A stretch of 7,834 nucleotides of DNA from an uncultured Lacticaseibacillus sp. Lineage in GTDB: Bacteria; Bacillota; Bacilli; Lactobacillales; Lactobacillaceae. The notes beneath the pieces are model-generated. The model did no database searches, was not told the origin of the DNA, and worked only from the letters and a program-made list of their open reading frames with translations. The stretch lies in NCBI GenBank assembly GCA_934339215.1, contig CAKRHU010000063.1:1-7834 (forward strand). The letters run 5' to 3'. Positions 5,302 through 7,834 of the stretch are shown in pieces (positions within the stretch are counted from its first letter, which is position 1; each line of letters begins with the position of its first letter). The translations under genes and the position numbers were made by a program.

Positions 5302-7491
5302 ATGAATAAAAAACCAAGAAACGGGCTATTCGGCGGCACGGCAATGTATGTTGTCTTGTTCGTGTTGCTGGTGACCGGTTTTGCTTATTACTTACGGGAC
5401 AGTGGCGGCTCCACGACCCAAGAATTGCAAACCAGTCAATTTATTAGCCAACTGAAGCAAAATGACATCAAGTCCTTTGAGATCCAACCATCCGGTGGGG
5501 TTTACAAAGTCAGCGGTGAATATCGCAAAGAACAAAAAGTCACAGGCGACTCCTCATCAAGCACCAGTTTTTTGAGCCAAGCACCAGCCAAGACCAAGAA
5601 GTTCTCCGCCTACATTCCAGCTAACGATGCCACAATCAACGCCATTACCAAAGCCGCAGAGAAAAATGACGTCAAGTCTAACACCTTGACGGAATCGCAA
5701 TCTGGGACTTGGTTGTCCTTGATCTTAACCATCGTCCCAATGGTGGTCATCATGGTGTTCTTCTATATGATGATGAACCAAGCCGGTCAAGGCGGTGGCA
5801 ATGGTCGCGTGATGAACTTCGGCAAGTCCAAAGCCAAACAAGCTGATAAAAAGGCCAACAAGGTCCGCTTCTCAGATGTGGCTGGGGCTGAAGAAGAAAA
5901 ACAAGAACTGGTTGAAGTGGTTGAGTTCTTAAAAGATCCGCGCAAGTTCTCCGGCTTAGGCGCTCGCATCCCAGCCGGTGTGCTCCTCGAAGGGCCTCCT
6001 GGTACTGGTAAAACTTTGCTGGCTAAAGCCGTAGCCGGTGAAGCAGGCGTGCCATTCTTCTCCATTTCTGGGTCTGACTTCGTGGAAATGTTCGTCGGCG
6101 TCGGCGCTTCTCGTGTGCGTGATCTCTTTGATCAAGCCAAAAAGAACGCCCCTGCTATCATCTTCATTGATGAAATCGATGCCGTTGGTCGCCAACGTGG
6201 CAACGGCATGGGTGGCGGTCATGATGAACGTGAACAAACCTTGAACCAATTACTGGTTGAAATGGATGGGTTTACCGGTAACGAAGGCGTCATTGTGATG
6301 GCCGCGACTAACCGTTCTGATGTCTTGGATCCAGCCTTACTGCGTCCAGGTCGTTTTGACCGGAAGATCTTAGTTGGTCGTCCTGACGTCAAAGGCCGTG
6401 AAGCCATTTTGAAAGTTCATGCCAAAAACAAGCCGTTAGCTGATGACGTGGACTTGAAGGAACTCGCGAAGACCACTCCTGGATTTGTCGGGGCCGATTT
6501 GGAAAACTTACTCAACGAAGCTGCCTTAGTCGCAGCCCGTCGTTCTAAGAAACAAATCGATGCCACTGATATCGATGAAGCCGAAGACCGCGTCATTGCG
6601 GGCCCTGCTAAGAAAGATCGCGTGATTTCCAAGAAAGAACGCGAAATCGTGGCTTACCACGAAGCTGGGCATGCGGTGATCGGGTTAGTCTTATCGGATT
6701 CTCGGGTGGTTCGTAAAGTTACCATCATTCCTCGTGGGCGTGCTGGCGGTTATGCCATCACTTTGCCTAAAGAAGATCAATTCATGTTGACCAAAAAAGA
6801 CATGATGGAACAACTCACTGGGTTAATGGGTGGGCGTACCGCTGAAGAGATCATTTTCCATGTGATCGCAACTGGTGCTTCCAATGACTTTGAACAAGCC
6901 ACCCAAATGGCCCGTTCCATGGTTACCCAATATGGGATGTCTGATAAGTTAGGCACGGTTTCCTTAGAAGGTGCCGGTGCGCAAAATGAATACGGTCAAG
7001 TGATGTATTCACAAGCAACTGCCGCTGCCATCGACGATGAAGTACGGGCCATCATTGATGAAGCGCACAAACGCGCCCATGATATCATCGAATCCCATCG
7101 TGAACAACATAAAGCCATTGCTTTGGCCTTGTTGGAACACGAAACCTTGAACGAAAAGGAAATCTTGTCCATTTTCAATACGGGTAAGATGCCTGAAAAA
7201 CCAGCTGATGAATTCCCGTCTGAAAAAGCCGCGACCTTCGAAGAATCTAAGAAGGCCTTGGAACAAAAAGATGCCGAAAAACAAGCTGACGATGCAGCTA
7301 GTGTCAATGCAGACGCCACTGATGATTCAAAGCCAGTGACTGAAGCGAAGCCTGAAGCAACTGAAGCTGAACCAAAGACTGAAGATGCGCCATCAGAAGC
7401 AGCACCTCAAGCTGACGATGACACGTCTGAGGATTCAGACCAAACAGCTGAACCAAAATCAACTGACGACGATCATAATGATCAAGCTTAG
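5302..7491 (+). CDS. ftsH: ATP-dependent zinc metalloprotease FtsH
   Basis: Membrane-anchored hexameric AAA+ protease of 729 aa that extracts and degrades misfolded membrane and selected cytoplasmic proteins. Order of parts: first membrane helix about 13-30, extracytoplasmic domain 31-134, second helix about 135-157, glycine-rich linker, AAA+ domain from about 190. Walker A GPPGTGKT is at 231-238, Walker B IIFIDE at 286-291, and the second region of homology with ATNR and the LLRPGRFDR arginine fingers at 335-354. The zinc site HEAGH is at 453-457, with the third ligand Asp529. All catalytic residues are intact. Residues from about 633 form a 97-residue, Ala/Asp/Glu/Pro/Thr-rich acidic tail, predicted disordered; FtsH of other lactobacilli also has long tails. 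GGAGG (5291-5295) is 6 nt before the ATG; an ATG at 5298 is out of frame. Confidence 0.97.
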   Translation: MNKKPRNGLFGGTAMYVVLFVLLVTGFAYYLRDSGGSTTQELQTSQFISQLKQNDIKSFEIQPSGGVYKVSGEYRKEQKVTGDSSSSTSFLSQAPAKTKKFSAYIPANDATINAITKAAEKNDVKSNTLTESQSGTWLSLILTIVPMVVIMVFFYMMMNQAGQGGGNGRVMNFGKSKAKQADKKANKVRFSDVAGAEEEKQELVEVVEFLKDPRKFSGLGARIPAGVLLEGPPGTGKTLLAKAVAGEAGVPFFSISGSDFVEMFVGVGASRVRDLFDQAKKNAPAIIFIDEIDAVGRQRGNGMGGGHDEREQTLNQLLVEMDGFTGNEGVIVMAATNRSDVLDPALLRPGRFDRKILVGRPDVKGREAILKVHAKNKPLADDVDLKELAKTTPGFVGADLENLLNEAALVAARRSKKQIDATDIDEAEDRVIAGPAKKDRVISKKEREIVAYHEAGHAVIGLVLSDSRVVRKVTIIPRGRAGGYAITLPKEDQFMLTKKDMMEQLTGLMGGRTAEEIIFHVIATGASNDFEQATQMARSMVTQYGMSDKLGTVSLEGAGAQNEYGQVMYSQATAAAIDDEVRAIIDEAHKRAHDIIESHREQHKAIALALLEHETLNEKEILSIFNTGKMPEKPADEFPSEKAATFEESKKALEQKDAEKQADDAASVNADATDDSKPVTEAKPEATEAEPKTEDAPSEAAPQADDDTSEDSDQTAEPKSTDDDHNDQA

Positions 7492-7499
7492 TTGAATGA

Positions 7500-7543
7500 G
7501 AAACCGTCACAAGTCCTAATGAGGCTTGTGGCGGTTTCTTTGT
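7500..7543 (+). terminator. Intrinsic terminator of ftsH
   Basis: Arms 7500-7513 and 7525-7538 pair over 14 bp with one wobble (T7507-G7531) that is valid in the plus-strand RNA. The loop holds a further CCT/AGG pair around AATG. The U-rich tract TTTGT follows at once. The hairpin starts 9 nt after the ftsH stop codon. Confidence 0.92.
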
Positions 7544-7580
7544 CTCAATCAATGATGCTTCGTTTCGGTGTAATACTCTT

Positions 7581-7692
7581 TCATCTTTAAATCCGGCTTT
7601 TGAAATTGTATTGCTGTCCGGCATCGTAAGTGTTTCATGCCCGCCATCAGGCGCCAGTGGTCTGGTTACAGTGATTTGAAATTGGGACTCCA
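7581..7692. repeat. Palindromic repeat element, copy 2 (partial or diverged)
   Basis: Positions 7581-7630 match the reverse complement of 3171-3220 at 46 of 50 positions, with 36 of 38 in the core 7593-7630. From 7631 to about 7666 similarity to the apex of copy 1 continues at a lower level (AGGC...TGG pattern, small gaps). The expected second arm is not found before the next element begins at 7693. The copy is either truncated or interrupted by that element. The right boundary is uncertain. Confidence 0.7.
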
Positions 7693-7834
7693 GCTGGCCG
7701 CCGCGACATAGTGAGGGTCCTCGGGAAAGCTAACTTGGATCATCGCTACGCTCTGATTCAAGTGGATCTTTCCCTGCGGCTTTCCGTAAGCGATAAATCG
7801 CCAACGGAAATCTCACTATGTCGCAACGACCAGC
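7693..7834 (-). repeat. Structured element with 23-position end arms, three-way junction fold
   Basis: End arms 7693-7715 and 7812-7834 match as inverted copies at 20 of 23 positions. Inside are two further hairpins: 7723-7742 with 7754-7774 (GGGAAAG/CTTTCCC, then ACTTGGATCA/TGATTCAAGT) and 7781-7810 (TTTCCGT/ACGGAAA outside GCGAT/ATCGC). The three arm mismatches are C-A on the plus strand and would be G-U wobbles in a minus-strand RNA, so that strand is the likelier RNA. The right arm ends exactly at the window edge and may continue. No reading frame, transposase or known riboswitch core was recognised; it may be a MITE-like element, a structured intergenic repeat or an ncRNA. Confidence 0.6.

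Larger units (their letters stand above)
7492..7834. other. Gene-free 343-bp region after ftsH
   Basis: No believable coding sequence was seen on either strand. It holds the ftsH terminator (7500-7543), about 35 bp with no recognised feature, repeat copy 2 from 7581, and the structured element that begins at 7693 and reaches the end of the window. The gene that would follow (hslO or another) is outside the window. Confidence 0.8.

Noticed and set aside
7304..7624. Minus-strand reading frame of 106 codons over the ftsH tail and terminator
   Set aside because: It crosses a strong terminator stem and the low-complexity tail of ftsH; no family resemblance and no ribosome binding site.
7693..7834. 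T-box or other known riboswitch
   Set aside because: No T-box antiterminator core (AGGGTGGNACCGCG) or other recognised riboswitch core was seen, and no gene follows it in the window.

Overview
The window looks like chromosomal DNA of a lactic acid bacterium (order Lactobacillales), most likely a Lacticaseibacillus or close relative. The evidence is indirect: moderate G+C, strong GGAGG-type ribosome binding sites, low-GC Gram-positive protein families, and a gene order that is a shortened version of the Bacillus subtilis mfd-yabM-yabO-divIC-yabR-tilS-hprT-ftsH region without its sporulation genes. The genus was not proven by any search.

Layout. All seven genes are on the + strand. Positions 28-2959 hold a MATE-like lipid flippase (yabM type), the S4-domain ribosome quality control protein RqcP, the divisome protein DivIC and a YabR-type S1 RNA-binding protein. 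divIC and the S1 gene each have their own extended -10 promoter with the same core. A 27-bp hairpin with a U-rich tail (2997-3056) ends this block. Positions 3057-3391 have no gene. They hold a 159-bp imperfect palindrome (3065-3223), a CtsR-like heat-shock operator (3268-3284), a weak promoter candidate and a small dyad in front of tilS. Positions 3392-7491 hold tilS, hpt (overlapping tilS by 11 bp) and ftsH, closed by a strong terminator at 7500-7543. The last 343 bases have no gene. They hold a second, partial copy of the palindrome's sequence (7581-7630 and diverged sequence after it) and a second, different element (7693-7834) whose end arms pair over 23 positions and which folds as a three-way junction.

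How the genes work together. The first block serves envelope growth and division (flippase, DivIC) and translation quality control (RqcP, S1 protein). The second pairs tRNA-Ile2 lysidine synthesis (TilS) and purine salvage (Hpt) with the membrane protease FtsH. In B. subtilis a TilS-HprT complex has been reported to activate ftsH transcription, so the order tilS-hpt-ftsH may be regulatory as well as historical. The CtsR-like box ahead of tilS suggests heat-shock control of the whole unit.

The coding part is ordinary housekeeping. What deserves a second look is the non-coding DNA: a dispersed repeat present on both sides of tilS-hpt-ftsH, and the structured element at the right edge, whose imperfect pairs mostly become G-U wobbles only when it is read as RNA from the minus strand.
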